A stretch of 55,049 nucleotides of DNA, taken from the NCBI GenBank assembly GCA_025363015.1, contig JANYEQ010000072.1:1-55049 (forward strand), given 5' to 3'. The translations under genes and the position numbers were made by a program. Below are positions 17,894 to 27,964 of the stretch, piece by piece; positions within the stretch are counted from its first letter, which is position 1, and every line of letters starts with the position of its first letter. The notes beneath the pieces are model-generated. The model searched no databases. It was not told the origin of the DNA and saw only the letters and a program-made list of their open reading frames with translations. This DNA is from Bacteroidota bacterium (GTDB lineage Bacteria; Bacteroidota; Bacteroidia; B-17B0; Aurantibacillaceae).

Positions 17894-19618
17894 TTAATTG
17901 TTTTTAGGGGCTAATTTACTGTGTTTACGTCCGTATAAAAAATAAATTACCAAACCTATAATTAACCAAATACCAAAATAAATCCAATTTTTATAACCTA
18001 ACTGCGATAGCATATAAAAGCAACATAATAAACCCAAAGATGGTATTAACGAAAAGCTATATTTAAATGCCATACCTGAAAAAATAGCAAAACCTATTAT
18101 AAAAAAGTAAACGGGTAATTTAATAAAAAACGAATTTAAAGATTCCCATTTTAAATAATAATCTACCGTACTTTTTTGATAAATACACATTAAAACTATT
18201 GATAAAACAAATAATGCAGGCACTATAAATTTAGAATTTATATAAGGTGTTTTAAATTTTGATGGTGGAGCATTAGGGTCCATTCTTAATTTTAAAACGC
18301 CACCACACACCAAGCAAAATGCAAATAAAGTACCTGCCGAACAAATATCAGTTACCATACTCATATCTACAAAAAAAATGGGTATGGCTACTAACAAACC
18401 AGTAATTATTGTTGAAAAAGAAGGCGTTTTATACTTAGGATGTATTTTTGAGAAAGCGGGTGGCAATAATCCATCGCGGCTCATACTCATCCAAATACGG
18501 GGTTGGCCTAATTGAAACACCAGCATAACACTTGCCATGGCTACAACAGCGCTTACAGCAATAATACCACTTAACCAACTTAGGCTCTTTATTTTCTCAA
18601 ACACAAAAGCCAGAGGGTCGCCAACGGCTAACTCGCTATAATTTACCATGCCTGTAATGACTAATGCAATGGCAACATATAAAACAGTACAAATTACAAT
18701 AGAGTATAAAATGCCTCGTGGTAAATCGCGTTGAGGGTTTCGGCACTCTTCGGCGGTGGTAGAAATAGCATCAAAACCAATATATGCAAAAAATACGGCA
18801 CTAATACCTTTTAATAATCCACCAATACCATTGGGTGCAAAGGGATTCCAGTTTTTTGTATCAATATAAAAAGCACCTACAAAAATAACTAAAAGCACCA
18901 CTATAATTTTTATCAACACCATAATATTACTGGCATTTCTACTTTCTTTTATGCCTCGGTAAACCAACATGGTAATTAAAACATTTATAATTAATGCTGG
19001 TAAATCAAACACAATATGCATACCAAATAATTGTGGTGCGTGTCCGTATGCTAAAAATCCTTCTACCAAACCACTTGTTTGTATATTTGCTTTAATTTCA
19101 TCAAAAGGTACGCCAGCTATTAAATAGCCAAATACTTTTTCGTAATTTTCTTTGGCTGTAAAATAGTCTAAACATAGCCATTCATTTACCTGATAAGGTG
19201 TGGCATTATTTATGAGTGAGGTAAAATAATCGCTCCAACTAATAGCTACTGTTACGTTACCAATGGCATATTCCATAATTAGAGCCCAACCAATAATCCA
19301 TGCAAATAATTCGCCAAAAGCTACATAACTATATGTATAGGCACTACCGCTAACGGGAATTAGTGATGCAAACTCAGCATAGGCAAAGGCTGCAAAACTA
19401 CAGGCAATAGCTGTAAATAAAAATAAAAATATTACAGCAGGTCCACCATCAGCACTGGCTTTGCCAATGGTTGAAAAAATGCCTGCTCCAATAATGGCGG
19501 CAATGCCAAAAGCTGTTAAATCGCGTACACCCAAATGTTTAGCTAAACTGCCATGTTCGCTCTCCGTTTCGGCATTTTTTAAAATAGTTTCAATCGATTT
19601 TTTTCTAAATAGACTCAT
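17894..19618 (-). CDS. APC-superfamily amino acid permease
   Basis: 574 aa from the preferred ATG at 19618 (MSLFRKKSIETIL); a start 13 codons upstream is also open. About 12 to 14 hydrophobic helices. TM1 has the substrate-binding break IGAGIFSTIG. The segments GPAVIFLFLFTAIACSFAAFAYAEF (two blocks: GPAVIFLFLFT, AYAEFASLIPVSGSAYTYSY) and GFDAISTTAEECRNPQRDLP are typical of the cationic amino acid transporter (CAT/YfnA) branch. It imports amino acids by proton or substrate coupling. It is first in an operon with the SDR and an outer-membrane barrel. Confidence 0.9.
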   Translation of the reverse strand: MSLFRKKSIETILKNAETESEHGSLAKHLGVRDLTAFGIAAIIGAGIFSTIGKASADGGPAVIFLFLFTAIACSFAAFAYAEFASLIPVSGSAYTYSYVAFGELFAWIIGWALIMEYAIGNVTVAISWSDYFTSLINNATPYQVNEWLCLDYFTAKENYEKVFGYLIAGVPFDEIKANIQTSGLVEGFLAYGHAPQLFGMHIVFDLPALIINVLITMLVYRGIKESRNASNIMVLIKIIVVLLVIFVGAFYIDTKNWNPFAPNGIGGLLKGISAVFFAYIGFDAISTTAEECRNPQRDLPRGILYSIVICTVLYVAIALVITGMVNYSELAVGDPLAFVFEKIKSLSWLSGIIAVSAVVAMASVMLVFQLGQPRIWMSMSRDGLLPPAFSKIHPKYKTPSFSTIITGLLVAIPIFFVDMSMVTDICSAGTLFAFCLVCGGVLKLRMDPNAPPSKFKTPYINSKFIVPALFVLSIVLMCIYQKSTVDYYLKWESLNSFFIKLPVYFFIIGFAIFSGMAFKYSFSLIPSLGLLCCFYMLSQLGYKNWIYFGIWLIIGLVIYFLYGRKHSKLAPKNN

Positions 19619-19772
19619 AAAATTATGTAATAAAAGTAATGGTTTTATATTTAACATTCAAAGTTTAAACATTTATGTTATTGAGTTTAAAATTTATTTA
19701 ATTAATTATTTTTTCGTTTTACTACAAAAAACAAATATTAATATATATATTTATACCTATAAAATCTTTTTT

Positions 19773-22700
19773 ATGAAAAAAATCATACTATCATTATTAT
19801 TTGCTTTTACCTTAAGCAATTTATTTGCACAAGATTGGATTGAAAAAGCAAACAAACCTGACGCAAATTTATACGAAATTCAAAAAGAATTTTACAATTA
19901 TTTTAAAGATAAAGATCTTACTATAAAAAGTACAGGTTATAAAGCCTTTAAACGTTGGGAATATTTTGTACGCCCGCGTGTTTACCCAACAGGTAACTTA
20001 TCGGTGATGAGTCAAGCTTCTAAAAATTATTCAGATTTTTTACTAAAAAATAATAATAATATAAGCACTAATAGTAAAAATAGTAACAGTACTAATTCCG
20101 TTTTATCTACTACTTGGGTGGCTGTAGGGCCAATAGGTGCGCCAACAGGTTCTGTTGGTGGTTTTCCGCGTAAAGCTGGGCGTGATAATTTTATTACCCT
20201 TCATCCAACTAATCCTGCCATATTTTTTGCAGGCAGTGCGGGTGGTGGCTTATGGAAAACTACAAATAGTGGTGCAAGTTGGACAACTAGCACAGATAAC
20301 TTACCTGTTACTGCTGTTTCTGATTTAGCTATCGACCCCTCTAATCCTAATATAATGTACCTAGCTACTGGTGGTGGCGATGATTTATTATCTGCCTATC
20401 CTGTGGGTAGCGATGGCATCTATAAAAGTACTGACGGTGGCGTTACATGGGCAGTAGCTGGTTTAACTTTTGCTGTATCGGCTAATACGGTAATTCATAA
20501 ACTTGTTTTCAATCCCACTAATTCTACTATTTTATTTGCGGCTACCAATAACGGTATTTATCGTAGTACAAACAGTGGTGCATCCTTTACTTCGGTTAGT
20601 GCTATTAATTGTTGGGATTTAAAATTTAACCCAGGTAACCCTACCATTGTATATGCTGCAGGAACTTCATTTTACCGTAGCACCAATAGTGGCGCAAGTT
20701 TTACGGGAGTAAGTACTGGTATTACTGGTAGTAATAGAATTACCATTGCCGTAACACCTACAAATCCTGCAAATGTTTACTTACTAGCTAGCCGTAGTTC
20801 TGATAGTCAGTTTTTAGGTGTTTTTGCTTCAACCGATAACGGACAAACTTTTGTAACCAAATCAACCACACCAAATATTGTTGGTAACGCTTGTGCGGGT
20901 AATTCAACAGGTACAGGGCAAGGTTGGTACGATTTAGCCTTTGCAGCATCGCCTACCAACCCTAACGAATTAGTTGTAGGTGGCGTTAATGTTTGGAAAT
21001 CAACCAACGATGGTGTAAACTGGACAAATATTGGCTGTTGGATTGGTACAGGATCACCTCCCTATATCCATGCTGATATTCACGAATTAGAATATTCGCC
21101 AACGGGCACATTATATTCTACCAACGATGGCGGTATTTATCAATACACAGGTACTAGTTGGACAGATTTAACAGCACAACGTAATATTGCTCAAATTTAT
21201 AAAATTGGTTTATCGAGCCTTACACCAAATTTATGGATAACAGGGCACCAAGACAATGGAACCAATATAAAAAATGGTGTTAATTATACGGCAAGTTTAT
21301 CTGGCGATGGGATGGATTGTTTTATTGATAGAACGAATGATAATACCATGTTTGCCGAACAATACAATGGTAGTTTTAATAGAAGTACAAATGGAGGCGC
21401 AAGCTGGGCAGCCATTACCACTGGCTTAACAGGTACAGGCGATTGGGTTACCCCTTGGAAACAAGACCCAACCGTTGCAAATACTATTTATGCGGGTAGA
21501 AATACGATGTTTAAATCAACAAACCTAGGTACAAACTGGACACAAATTGGCACCACTGGTGGTGGTGGCTCAATTCTTGAATTTGCAATAGCACCCTCTA
21601 ACAGCCAAGTAATTTATGTATTACACCCAGGGTCTATTCGTAAAACAATAGATGGTGGCAGTACTTGGACAAATGTAACGGGAACTGTACCCGCAGGCGC
21701 ACCAACATTTGTTACTATAAAACCAAACGACCCAAATACAGCTTGGGTAACTATTAGTGGTTATTCTGCGGGCAATAAAATATACCAAACTACTGATGGT
21801 GGAGCTTCGTGGACAAATATCTCTTCCAACCTACCAAACTTACCAGCTAATTGTTCAGTATACGAACCCGGCTCTAACGACCGAATATACATAGGTATGG
21901 ACGTAGGCCTTTATTACAAAGATAACTCATCAACCAATTGGACATTATACAATGCAGGTTTACCAAATACGGCAGTTATGGATATGGAAATGACACCAGC
22001 AGCACCAGGTAAACTATTTGCAGCAACTTATGGCCGTGGTGTTTATCAAGCAGATGTGGTTCCAACACTAGCTGCTCCAGTGCCAAATTTTTCATATGTT
22101 GGGAGTGTGTGTTTAGGCGCTAATAAAACATTAATTGATAACTCGAGTAACACACCAACAAGTTGGAGCTGGAGCATAACACCAAATACGGGTGTTACTT
22201 TTAACTCTACTAGCATTCAAAGCCCTACTCTAAATTTTACGAGCGTAGGTGTTTATACAGTTTCATTAATTTCATCTAATAGTTTCGGTTCGGGGCCAGT
22301 TAGTACTCATACAATATCTGTTTATACAACACCTACTTTAGTATTATCTGCTAATAGCTTAACCGTATGCGACCAAGACCCTTTTACAGTTTCGGTAACT
22401 GGTGCAGCAAGTTATACGTGGAGTAATTTTGGTGGTTATAGTGCCGCTGCAACTTATACCCCTTTTGGCGATTTTACATATACCGTTACTGGTTCAAATA
22501 ATGGTTGTATTAAAAAAGATACTGTACATGTTACAAACTTAGCTAAACCTACAGTTTTACTTTCGGCAAATAGCTTAACGGTATGTAATCAAGCTAGTTT
22601 TACAGTTACAGTTTCGGGTGCTGTTAGTTATACATGGAGCAATGGTGGAGGTAATAGCACAAGTGCCATTTATACACCAACCACAAATACAACATATACT

Positions 22701-23045
22701 GTAGTGGGTTACGATAGCGGCTGTACCAACCAAGATACCGTTCAGGTAACAACTATTAGCTGTGTAGGCATTATTGAGTTAAAAGAAAGTGGTACAAGTT
22801 TTGGTGTTTATCCTAATCCTGCAAATGATAAAATTACACTGAAAATGAATGTTATTAAAATTTTAGATGTAAATATTGAAATGGTGGACGCTGCTGGAAA
22901 ATCAGTATTAAAACAAAATGCAAACTTTAATAAAGATAAAACTGAGCTTAAATTAAATATAGCCTCTTTAGCAAATGGAATTTATTCATTAAAAATAGTA
23001 AGCAAAGAAGGTGTTTCACAAACTTTAAAAATAATAAAAGAATAA
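19773..23045 (+). CDS. Secreted BNR/Asp-box repeat protein with PKD-like domains and T9SS signal
   Basis: 1,090 aa. The ATG at 19773 precedes a clean signal peptide (MKKIILSLLFAFTLSNLFAQ); the longer open frame from 19461 overlaps the divergent permease and is not used. Residues about 21-95 form an N-terminal module with IEKANKPDANLYEIQKEF and FKRWEYFVRPRVYPTGN. Then about 670 residues of beta-propeller carry many Asp-box/BNR motifs (STDGGVTW, STNSGASF, TNDGVNW), as in sortilin or exo-sialidase-like folds. Two PKD-like or Ig-like repeats (each starting LSANSLTVC) and a type-A sorting domain (YPNPANDK to GIYSLKIV) follow. The ligand or enzymatic role is unknown. Confidence 0.85.
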   Translation: MKKIILSLLFAFTLSNLFAQDWIEKANKPDANLYEIQKEFYNYFKDKDLTIKSTGYKAFKRWEYFVRPRVYPTGNLSVMSQASKNYSDFLLKNNNNISTNSKNSNSTNSVLSTTWVAVGPIGAPTGSVGGFPRKAGRDNFITLHPTNPAIFFAGSAGGGLWKTTNSGASWTTSTDNLPVTAVSDLAIDPSNPNIMYLATGGGDDLLSAYPVGSDGIYKSTDGGVTWAVAGLTFAVSANTVIHKLVFNPTNSTILFAATNNGIYRSTNSGASFTSVSAINCWDLKFNPGNPTIVYAAGTSFYRSTNSGASFTGVSTGITGSNRITIAVTPTNPANVYLLASRSSDSQFLGVFASTDNGQTFVTKSTTPNIVGNACAGNSTGTGQGWYDLAFAASPTNPNELVVGGVNVWKSTNDGVNWTNIGCWIGTGSPPYIHADIHELEYSPTGTLYSTNDGGIYQYTGTSWTDLTAQRNIAQIYKIGLSSLTPNLWITGHQDNGTNIKNGVNYTASLSGDGMDCFIDRTNDNTMFAEQYNGSFNRSTNGGASWAAITTGLTGTGDWVTPWKQDPTVANTIYAGRNTMFKSTNLGTNWTQIGTTGGGGSILEFAIAPSNSQVIYVLHPGSIRKTIDGGSTWTNVTGTVPAGAPTFVTIKPNDPNTAWVTISGYSAGNKIYQTTDGGASWTNISSNLPNLPANCSVYEPGSNDRIYIGMDVGLYYKDNSSTNWTLYNAGLPNTAVMDMEMTPAAPGKLFAATYGRGVYQADVVPTLAAPVPNFSYVGSVCLGANKTLIDNSSNTPTSWSWSITPNTGVTFNSTSIQSPTLNFTSVGVYTVSLISSNSFGSGPVSTHTISVYTTPTLVLSANSLTVCDQDPFTVSVTGAASYTWSNFGGYSAAATYTPFGDFTYTVTGSNNGCIKKDTVHVTNLAKPTVLLSANSLTVCNQASFTVTVSGAVSYTWSNGGGNSTSAIYTPTTNTTYTVVGYDSGCTNQDTVQVTTISCVGIIELKESGTSFGVYPNPANDKITLKMNVIKILDVNIEMVDAAGKSVLKQNANFNKDKTELKLNIASLANGIYSLKIVSKEGVSQTLKIIKE

Positions 23046-23056
23046 TTAACAAGTAG

Positions 23057-23094
23057 GTTTAAGGTGTTAACCATTTAACATCTTAAACTTTTTT
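23057..23094 (+). terminator. Intrinsic terminator after the BNR gene
   Basis: A 14-bp stem (GTTTAAGGTGTTAA with TTAACATCTTAAAC, one G-T pair) with a CCAT loop is followed by six T. It starts 12 bp after the TAA at 23043-23045. Confidence 0.85.
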
Positions 23095-23193
23095 GAAATA
23101 CCTTTTTTTTAGATATTTAATGAGTGTTAAATAATCATTTTTTTTTGAATGAATAGATTATTCTAACAAAAAGTTAAATTATAAGCCTTTATA

Positions 23194-23982
23194 CTATTTA
23201 ACTAATTCAAATTGTTGCATAGCCTGCTCTTTAGTACAATAATTAAAGTGCCACCACTCGCTGGTTATAGGATAAAATTTAGCCAAATGCATTACCCTGC
23301 GTAACAACTTTCTATTTTCAAAAGCCTCATTGCTTAGTTCTTTAGTTTTTAAAAATTGCCATTCATAAACAGGTTGGCTTAATTTTGTAAAAGCATCAAA
23401 TTCGGTTCCCATATCTACTAGTATATTTGTGTTTATATCAATAATACTTAAATCAATAGCGCAACCATAATTATGCAGACTTTTTTGGTAAGGTGGTGCT
23501 AAGTAATTGTATTTAAGATTGGGATCAATTTTTAAACTGTCCCACATTAGTTGTTGTAAATGCAATGGGCGCACAGCATCAAAAATTATTAAGCTATAAT
23601 TTTTATTAAATTGCTTTAAATAAAATTGAGCGTTACATAAATGGGTGGCTACTTCGCAAGGCAAATACGCTTTTTTAAGTCCGTCATAAAAATTTAAATG
23701 TAAAAAATTAGCAGTATCAGCATACTTTAAATTTACTTTTATGCTGCTATCTAATGTATTAATATCAACCAAATTGTAATGTTTAAAAAGGCTTTCGAGA
23801 TAAGATGTATCAACACTCTGCCTTACAACTTTTGTAATTTTATTTTCAATAACAAAAACAGTATGTTTTAAAGACTTAGAATTTTGCTTAGCGTCAGAAA
23901 AATTACACGAACAAAAAATAAAAGTACATACTGCTAAAGCAAAAAAATATGTTTTAAAAAAAATATGATTTATAACAAGCAA
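23194..23982 (-). CDS. D-alanyl-D-alanine dipeptidase, VanX/DdpX type lipoprotein
   Basis: 262 aa from a TTG start. The N-terminus has a hydrophobic stretch ending in FIFCSC (about 21-26), a plausible lipobox. The M15D zinc site is complete: S168-L-H170-N-Y-G-C-A-I-D177 gives the SxHxxGxAxD motif, and E242-W-W-H245 the ExxH motif. R138 in FDAVRP matches the conserved oxyanion arginine. It cleaves D-Ala-D-Ala. Outside vancomycin clusters this serves in peptidoglycan turnover, and no van regulators are nearby. It is convergent with the BNR gene and divergent from yajQ. Confidence 0.88.
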   Translation of the reverse strand: MLVINHIFFKTYFFALAVCTFIFCSCNFSDAKQNSKSLKHTVFVIENKITKVVRQSVDTSYLESLFKHYNLVDINTLDSSIKVNLKYADTANFLHLNFYDGLKKAYLPCEVATHLCNAQFYLKQFNKNYSLIIFDAVRPLHLQQLMWDSLKIDPNLKYNYLAPPYQKSLHNYGCAIDLSIIDINTNILVDMGTEFDAFTKLSQPVYEWQFLKTKELSNEAFENRKLLRRVMHLAKFYPITSEWWHFNYCTKEQAMQQFELVK

Positions 23983-24011
23983 ATTATTAATTTTAATGCA
24001 AATTTAGCATA

Positions 24012-24500
24012 ATGCCTTCATTTGATATAGCAAGTAAATTAGATGCCCAATTAATGGATAATGCCATTAACGTAGCAAAAAAAGATATTTTAAACCGTTG
24101 GGATTTTAGAGATACTAAAAGTACCATTGAATTTAATAAAAAAGATTTAATTGTAAACGTTAGTACCGAAAATGATATGCGTTTAGAAGCCATTTTAGAT
24201 GCTATACACTCACGTATGTTAAAACAGGGGCTTGACCCTCGTGGATTAGACGAAAGTAAAGCCCATTACCCAAGTGGCCCCATGATAAAAAAAGACATTA
24301 AAGTTAGGCAGGGCGTTGAAAAAGAGACATCAAAAAAAATATTAAAAGATATTAAAGACAGTAAGATAAAAGTTACAGCACAAATAATGGATGATATCAT
24401 TCGTGTAAGTAGTAAAAATATAAACGATTTACAAGCCGTAATTGCACTTTGCCGAAAAGGAGAATATGAAATCCCTTTACAGTTTATAAATATGAAGTAA
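24012..24500 (+). CDS. yajQ: YajQ family nucleotide-binding protein
   Basis: 162 aa, full length. It has the family start MPSFDIASKLDAQLMDNAIN, then NRWDFRDTKSTIEFN, GLDPRGLDES and a C-terminal IPLQFINMK. The two ferredoxin-like domains of YajQ bind nucleotides; a Xanthomonas homologue is a c-di-GMP receptor. Whether this protein binds c-di-GMP cannot be seen. It is divergent from the dipeptidase (29 bp between starts) and 50 bp upstream of the sugar kinase. Confidence 0.93.
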   Translation: MPSFDIASKLDAQLMDNAINVAKKDILNRWDFRDTKSTIEFNKKDLIVNVSTENDMRLEAILDAIHSRMLKQGLDPRGLDESKAHYPSGPMIKKDIKVRQGVEKETSKKILKDIKDSKIKVTAQIMDDIIRVSSKNINDLQAVIALCRKGEYEIPLQFINMK

Positions 24501-24550
24501 TTAATCTATTTCTATTAACAAATCCCAAACAACTATTCGCAAATATAAAA

Positions 24551-25573
24551 ATGATAATAAGAAGCAAAGCACCTTTACGAATTGGTTTAGCTGGTGGTGG
24601 TACCGATGTTAGCCCCTACTCTGATATTTATGGCGGTGCTATATTAAATGCTACCATTGATTTATACGCTTATGCCTCGTTAGAACCATTAAACAATGGA
24701 AAAATAGAATTTGTAATTGATGGTACTGATAAAACTTTAAACGTTAATGCTGAAAAAAAATTACAATTAGTAAGCGGTTTTGAATTATTTATTGGCGTAT
24801 ATAATCGCATTATTAAACAATTTAATATAGAACCTTTATCATTTCGTTTAACATCATATATAGAAGCGCCTCAAGGGTCGGGCTTAGGCACATCTTCTAC
24901 CATTGTAGTGTCATTAATAGGTGTTTTTGTTGAATGGTTAAAACTACCTTTAGGTAAATATGATATAGCGCATTTAGCTTACGAAATTGAACGGATAGAT
25001 TTGCAAATGGCTGGAGGCAGACAAGATCAATACGCTGCTACATTTGGAGGCATAAATTATTTAGAGTTTAGTGCAAACGATAAAGTAATTGTAAACCCAT
25101 TGCAATTAAAACCCGAAGTAATTAACGAATTAGAATTTAATTTATTGCTATATTTTACTGCTACACAAAGGCTTTCAGCTACTATTATAAACGAACAAGT
25201 AAAAAATGTAAACAATAAGAATGTAAAAAGTGTAGAAGCCATGCATAATTTAAAAGAACAAGCACACCAAATGAAAGACGCATTATTAAAAGGAGAATTA
25301 AACCAAATTGGTGAAATTTTACATTTTGGGTGGCAAAACAAAAAGCAAATGGCTAATAGTATTTCTAATATTTTAATTGATACTATTTATGCCAAAGCCA
25401 TTGAAACTGGTGCCACAGGTGGAAAAATTAGCGGTGCAGGAGGTGGTGGCTTTATGTTTTTTTATTGCCCTGCGGTTACAAAAATAAAAGTTGCTAAAGC
25501 TATTGAGCAATTAGGAGGTAATGTACAAGCCTTTAAATTTACACAACAAGGCTTAGTTACGTGGAGTATTTAA
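24551..25573 (+). CDS. hddA: GHMP kinase, D-glycero-alpha-D-manno-heptose 7-phosphate kinase-like
   Basis: 340 aa. It begins RSKAPLRIGLAGGGTDVSPY, the HddA-type N-terminus. The ATP loop is PQGSGLGTSS (about 109-118), and the C-terminal motif 3 is GGKISGAGGGGFMFF. These kinases phosphorylate heptose 7-phosphate at O-1 for GDP-heptose and surface polysaccharide synthesis. Fucokinase-like specificity is the main alternative. No other heptose gene is in the window, so the pathway partners must lie elsewhere. Confidence 0.85.
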   Translation: MIIRSKAPLRIGLAGGGTDVSPYSDIYGGAILNATIDLYAYASLEPLNNGKIEFVIDGTDKTLNVNAEKKLQLVSGFELFIGVYNRIIKQFNIEPLSFRLTSYIEAPQGSGLGTSSTIVVSLIGVFVEWLKLPLGKYDIAHLAYEIERIDLQMAGGRQDQYAATFGGINYLEFSANDKVIVNPLQLKPEVINELEFNLLLYFTATQRLSATIINEQVKNVNNKNVKSVEAMHNLKEQAHQMKDALLKGELNQIGEILHFGWQNKKQMANSISNILIDTIYAKAIETGATGGKISGAGGGGFMFFYCPAVTKIKVAKAIEQLGGNVQAFKFTQQGLVTWSI

Positions 25574-25658
25574 TAATACACTTGTAAAATAATTTCACAA
25601 TAACTCCAATCAAATTAAAAAAAATGCGAGCACTAAGTTGCCCAAATTTTTAAAATAA

Positions 25659-25910
25659 TTATTCTTTCTCAATTTCTTTTTTTACTTCTTGAATTTGCTC
25701 AGTAATTTGTTGCGTAATGCCTCCCGTGCTTTCTTGAATGTCTTTTTGTAAACTTCCTGCGGCATCTTTAAATTCGCGTGTGGCTTTACCTAGGGTTTTT
25801 GCTATGTTTGGAATGCCTTTAGCTCCAAATAACATTAAAATAACTAAAACAATTAGTACAACTTCTCCACCACCTAAATTTAAAAATAATATATATTGAG
25901 CGTACGTCAT
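25659..25910 (-). CDS. tatA: Sec-independent protein translocase subunit TatA/TatE
   Basis: 83 aa. There is a short N-terminal membrane helix (about 14-30, GGGEVVLIVLVILMLFGAKG), the hinge FGAKGIPNIAK, and an amphipathic helix TLGKATREFKDAA with a charged glutamate-rich tail. This is the standard TatA layout that forms the pore for folded twin-arginine substrates. It is the last gene of the seven-gene minus cluster. Its ATG follows the stop of a 37-aa membrane peptide by a single base, so the two are coupled. Confidence 0.92.
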   Translation of the reverse strand: MTYAQYILFLNLGGGEVVLIVLVILMLFGAKGIPNIAKTLGKATREFKDAAGSLQKDIQESTGGITQQITEQIQEVKKEIEKE

Positions 25911-25911
25911 T

Positions 25912-26025
25912 TTATTTTTTTTGTTTCATAAATTTAAAAACGACAACAGCTCCTAAAATAAAAATTATAGCTATAAATGCTATAATAAAATACTCGCTAT
26001 AACCCATTTGGTTTTGTTGTTGCAT
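25912..26025 (-). CDS. 37-aa single-span membrane peptide coupled to tatA
   Basis: A short frame starts with ATG at 26025 and reads MQQQNQMGYSEYF, then a 20-residue hydrophobic helix (IIAFIAIIFILGAVVVFKF), and ends MKQKK. The basic C-terminus suggests that end faces the cytoplasm. It begins 12 bp after the aspartoacylase-like stop and ends one base before the tatA ATG. That spacing and the good helix argue it is real. It is not recognisable as TatB or TatC. It could be a Tat accessory or a generic small membrane protein. Confidence 0.6.
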   Translation of the reverse strand: MQQQNQMGYSEYFIIAFIAIIFILGAVVVFKFMKQKK

Positions 26026-26037
26026 GCACAAAGGTAC

Positions 26038-26994
26038 TTATTTTTGGTAATTTTCAATACCTAAATGTATTAAAGCATCACCTTCATTTACAACAGGCTG
26101 GTTGTTTATACCCACTATATAACCATCAACAGTACTTAAAATTTTTGTTTCTACCTCGCCAAAGGGGTTACAAATTACGCCCAATAAATCGCCCTTTTGT
26201 ACAAAGCTACCATTGTTTGCACTCATATGAAAAAGCCCGCTAGCGTTAGCTCTTACCCATGTATCTTTATTAATTTTTATAGATGGATTATCGGGTAATT
26301 CTAAATCAATCATTTTATAGGCATTCATCAACCTCAAACAGCCATTTACACCTTCGTTAATTGCAAGGTAATCAAACCGCATACTTTCGCCCCCTTCATA
26401 CACTAAAATAGGTTTGTTTTTTTTAGCCGCTTCGTGCCTAAATGTTCCTTCGCGATAATTACTGTCAATAATTAATGGCGCCGAAAATTTTTCGGCTAAA
26501 GCTACATTGTCTGAAAAATCAAACACACATCGCAATTGCGGGTAATTATTAATTTTAGAGCCACCAGTATGAAAATCAATTCCAAAATCAATAATGGGCA
26601 AAATATGTTTCATTAAATCATGAGCAATACGGCTACCCAAGCTTCCATTTTTAGTGCCAGGAAAACAACGATTTAAATCTCTACCATCAGGCAAATCGCG
26701 ACTACCATATAAAAACGAAACAATGTTAATAACAGGAATAGCTATTAAAGTACCACATTTTAAATTTATAACTTCTTCTCGTGTAATTATTTTTCTTATA
26801 ATTTCAATACCATTTGTTTCTTCGCCATGCATACCAGCACTTAAAAGTAGCGATGGACCTTTTTGTTTAGCACGAATAACTTGTACAGGAATTTCTATTT
26901 TAGTTTTGGTGTGTAATTCGTAAGCATTTAAAATGATGGTTTTACTTTGCCCAGCTTCAACAATTTGTTCGTTTATGGTTATTGATTTTTGCAT
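26038..26994 (-). CDS. Succinylglutamate desuccinylase/aspartoacylase family zinc hydrolase
   Basis: 318 aa M14-like zinc enzyme. Ligands H56 and E59 are in GMHGEETNGIE, and H142 is in GIDFHTGG. DGRDLNRCFPG (about 103-113) binds the substrate carboxylate, and the YEGGES block holds the probable catalytic Glu. A C-terminal beta domain follows. Such enzymes hydrolyse N-acyl amino acids. Members of this subfamily recurrently sit next to rimK, as here, so the natural substrate may be a glutamate-containing amide made or trimmed by RimK. That link is inference. Confidence 0.85.
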   Translation of the reverse strand: MQKSITINEQIVEAGQSKTIILNAYELHTKTKIEIPVQVIRAKQKGPSLLLSAGMHGEETNGIEIIRKIITREEVINLKCGTLIAIPVINIVSFLYGSRDLPDGRDLNRCFPGTKNGSLGSRIAHDLMKHILPIIDFGIDFHTGGSKINNYPQLRCVFDFSDNVALAEKFSAPLIIDSNYREGTFRHEAAKKNKPILVYEGGESMRFDYLAINEGVNGCLRLMNAYKMIDLELPDNPSIKINKDTWVRANASGLFHMSANNGSFVQKGDLLGVICNPFGEVETKILSTVDGYIVGINNQPVVNEGDALIHLGIENYQK

Positions 26995-27061
26995 TTTTAT
27001 TTTTAAAGCGCTACTGTTTTGATAAACTCAACAACATAGGCTGATTTTTATTTAAAGATTA

Positions 27062-27958
27062 CTATTCCCCAGGTTTGTTAAACTCATTACGCTCTACATA
27101 CTCAATTATTTTACCAGCAATATCAAGTCCTGTAGCGCCTTCAATGCCTTCTAAACCAGGGCTTGAATTTACTTCCATTACTAATGGGCCTCGGCTTGAC
27201 TGAAGTAAATCAACTCCTGCCACACCTAAACCTAATTTTTTTACCGATTTTAAGGCTGTTGCACGTTCTTCGTTTGTTAATTGTATAACTGTAGCCGAGC
27301 CTCCTTGATGTAAATTACTTCTAAATTCACCTTCTTTTGCTTGGCGTTTCATAGCCCCTACTACTTGTCCATCAACCACAAACACGCGCAAATCTGCGCC
27401 TTTAGCTTCTTCTATAAATTCTTGTACCAACATATTGGCTTCTAATTTCATAAACGCTTCTATTACGCTTTTTGCTGCTTTTTGGTTTTCTGCTAAAATA
27501 ACACCAATGCCTTGAGTACCTTCTAAAAGCTTAATAACACAGGGTGCACCGCCTATATTTTCGATAACACTATCAATATCTTTATCTTTGGGCGAGGAGG
27601 CAAAAGCTGTTTTAGGAATGCCAATTCCGGCACGCGCTAAAATTTGTAAGCTGCGTAATTTATCGCGCGAACGCACAAGAGCTTGCGATTCAACCGCTGT
27701 AAATATTTTCATCATTTCAAACTGGCGAACCACTGCACTGCCATAAAACGTAGCCGATGCTCCAATACGAGGTATTACAGCATTTACGTCTGTCACCTCT
27801 TTTCCATTAAAATAAATATGCGGACGGTTTTGCTCAATTACCAACACACACTTCATGTGGTCTAATAAAAGCATTTCGTGACCACGTTTTTCACCAGCCT
27901 CCATTAAACGCTTAGTTGAATACAAATTTTTGTTTCGAGATAAAACTGCAATTTTCAT
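27062..27958 (-). CDS. rimK: RimK family ATP-grasp alpha-L-glutamate ligase
   Basis: 298 aa, full length. It starts [18 protein letters not shown] and has the ATP-grasp body with [19 protein letters not shown] (about 131-149), the loop [20 protein letters not shown] (about 175-194), and metal ligands in [14 protein letters not shown] (about 265-278). RimK adds glutamates to the C-terminus of ribosomal protein S6 and tunes translation. It lies 6 bp after the retropepsin-like gene and 67 bp before the aspartoacylase-like gene. Confidence 0.94.
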   Translation of the reverse strand: MKIAVLSRNKNLYSTKRLMEAGEKRGHEMLLLDHMKCVLVIEQNRPHIYFNGKEVTDVNAVIPRIGASATFYGSAVVRQFEMMKIFTAVESQALVRSRDKLRSLQILARAGIGIPKTAFASSPKDKDIDSVIENIGGAPCVIKLLEGTQGIGVILAENQKAAKSVIEAFMKLEANMLVQEFIEEAKGADLRVFVVDGQVVGAMKRQAKEGEFRSNLHQGGSATVIQLTNEERATALKSVKKLGLGVAGVDLLQSSRGPLVMEVNSSPGLEGIEGATGLDIAGKIIEYVERNEFNKPGE

Positions 27959-27964
27959 TTCTAT

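Noticed and set aside
19461-19772. N-terminal extension of the BNR protein frame
   Set aside because: It is antisense to the 5' end of the permease and has no signal peptide; the ATG at 19773 begins a perfect one.
23194-23982. Vancomycin-resistance function for the VanX-type dipeptidase
   Set aside because: No vanH, vanA or regulator genes are adjacent, and Gram-negative bacteria use such enzymes in wall recycling.
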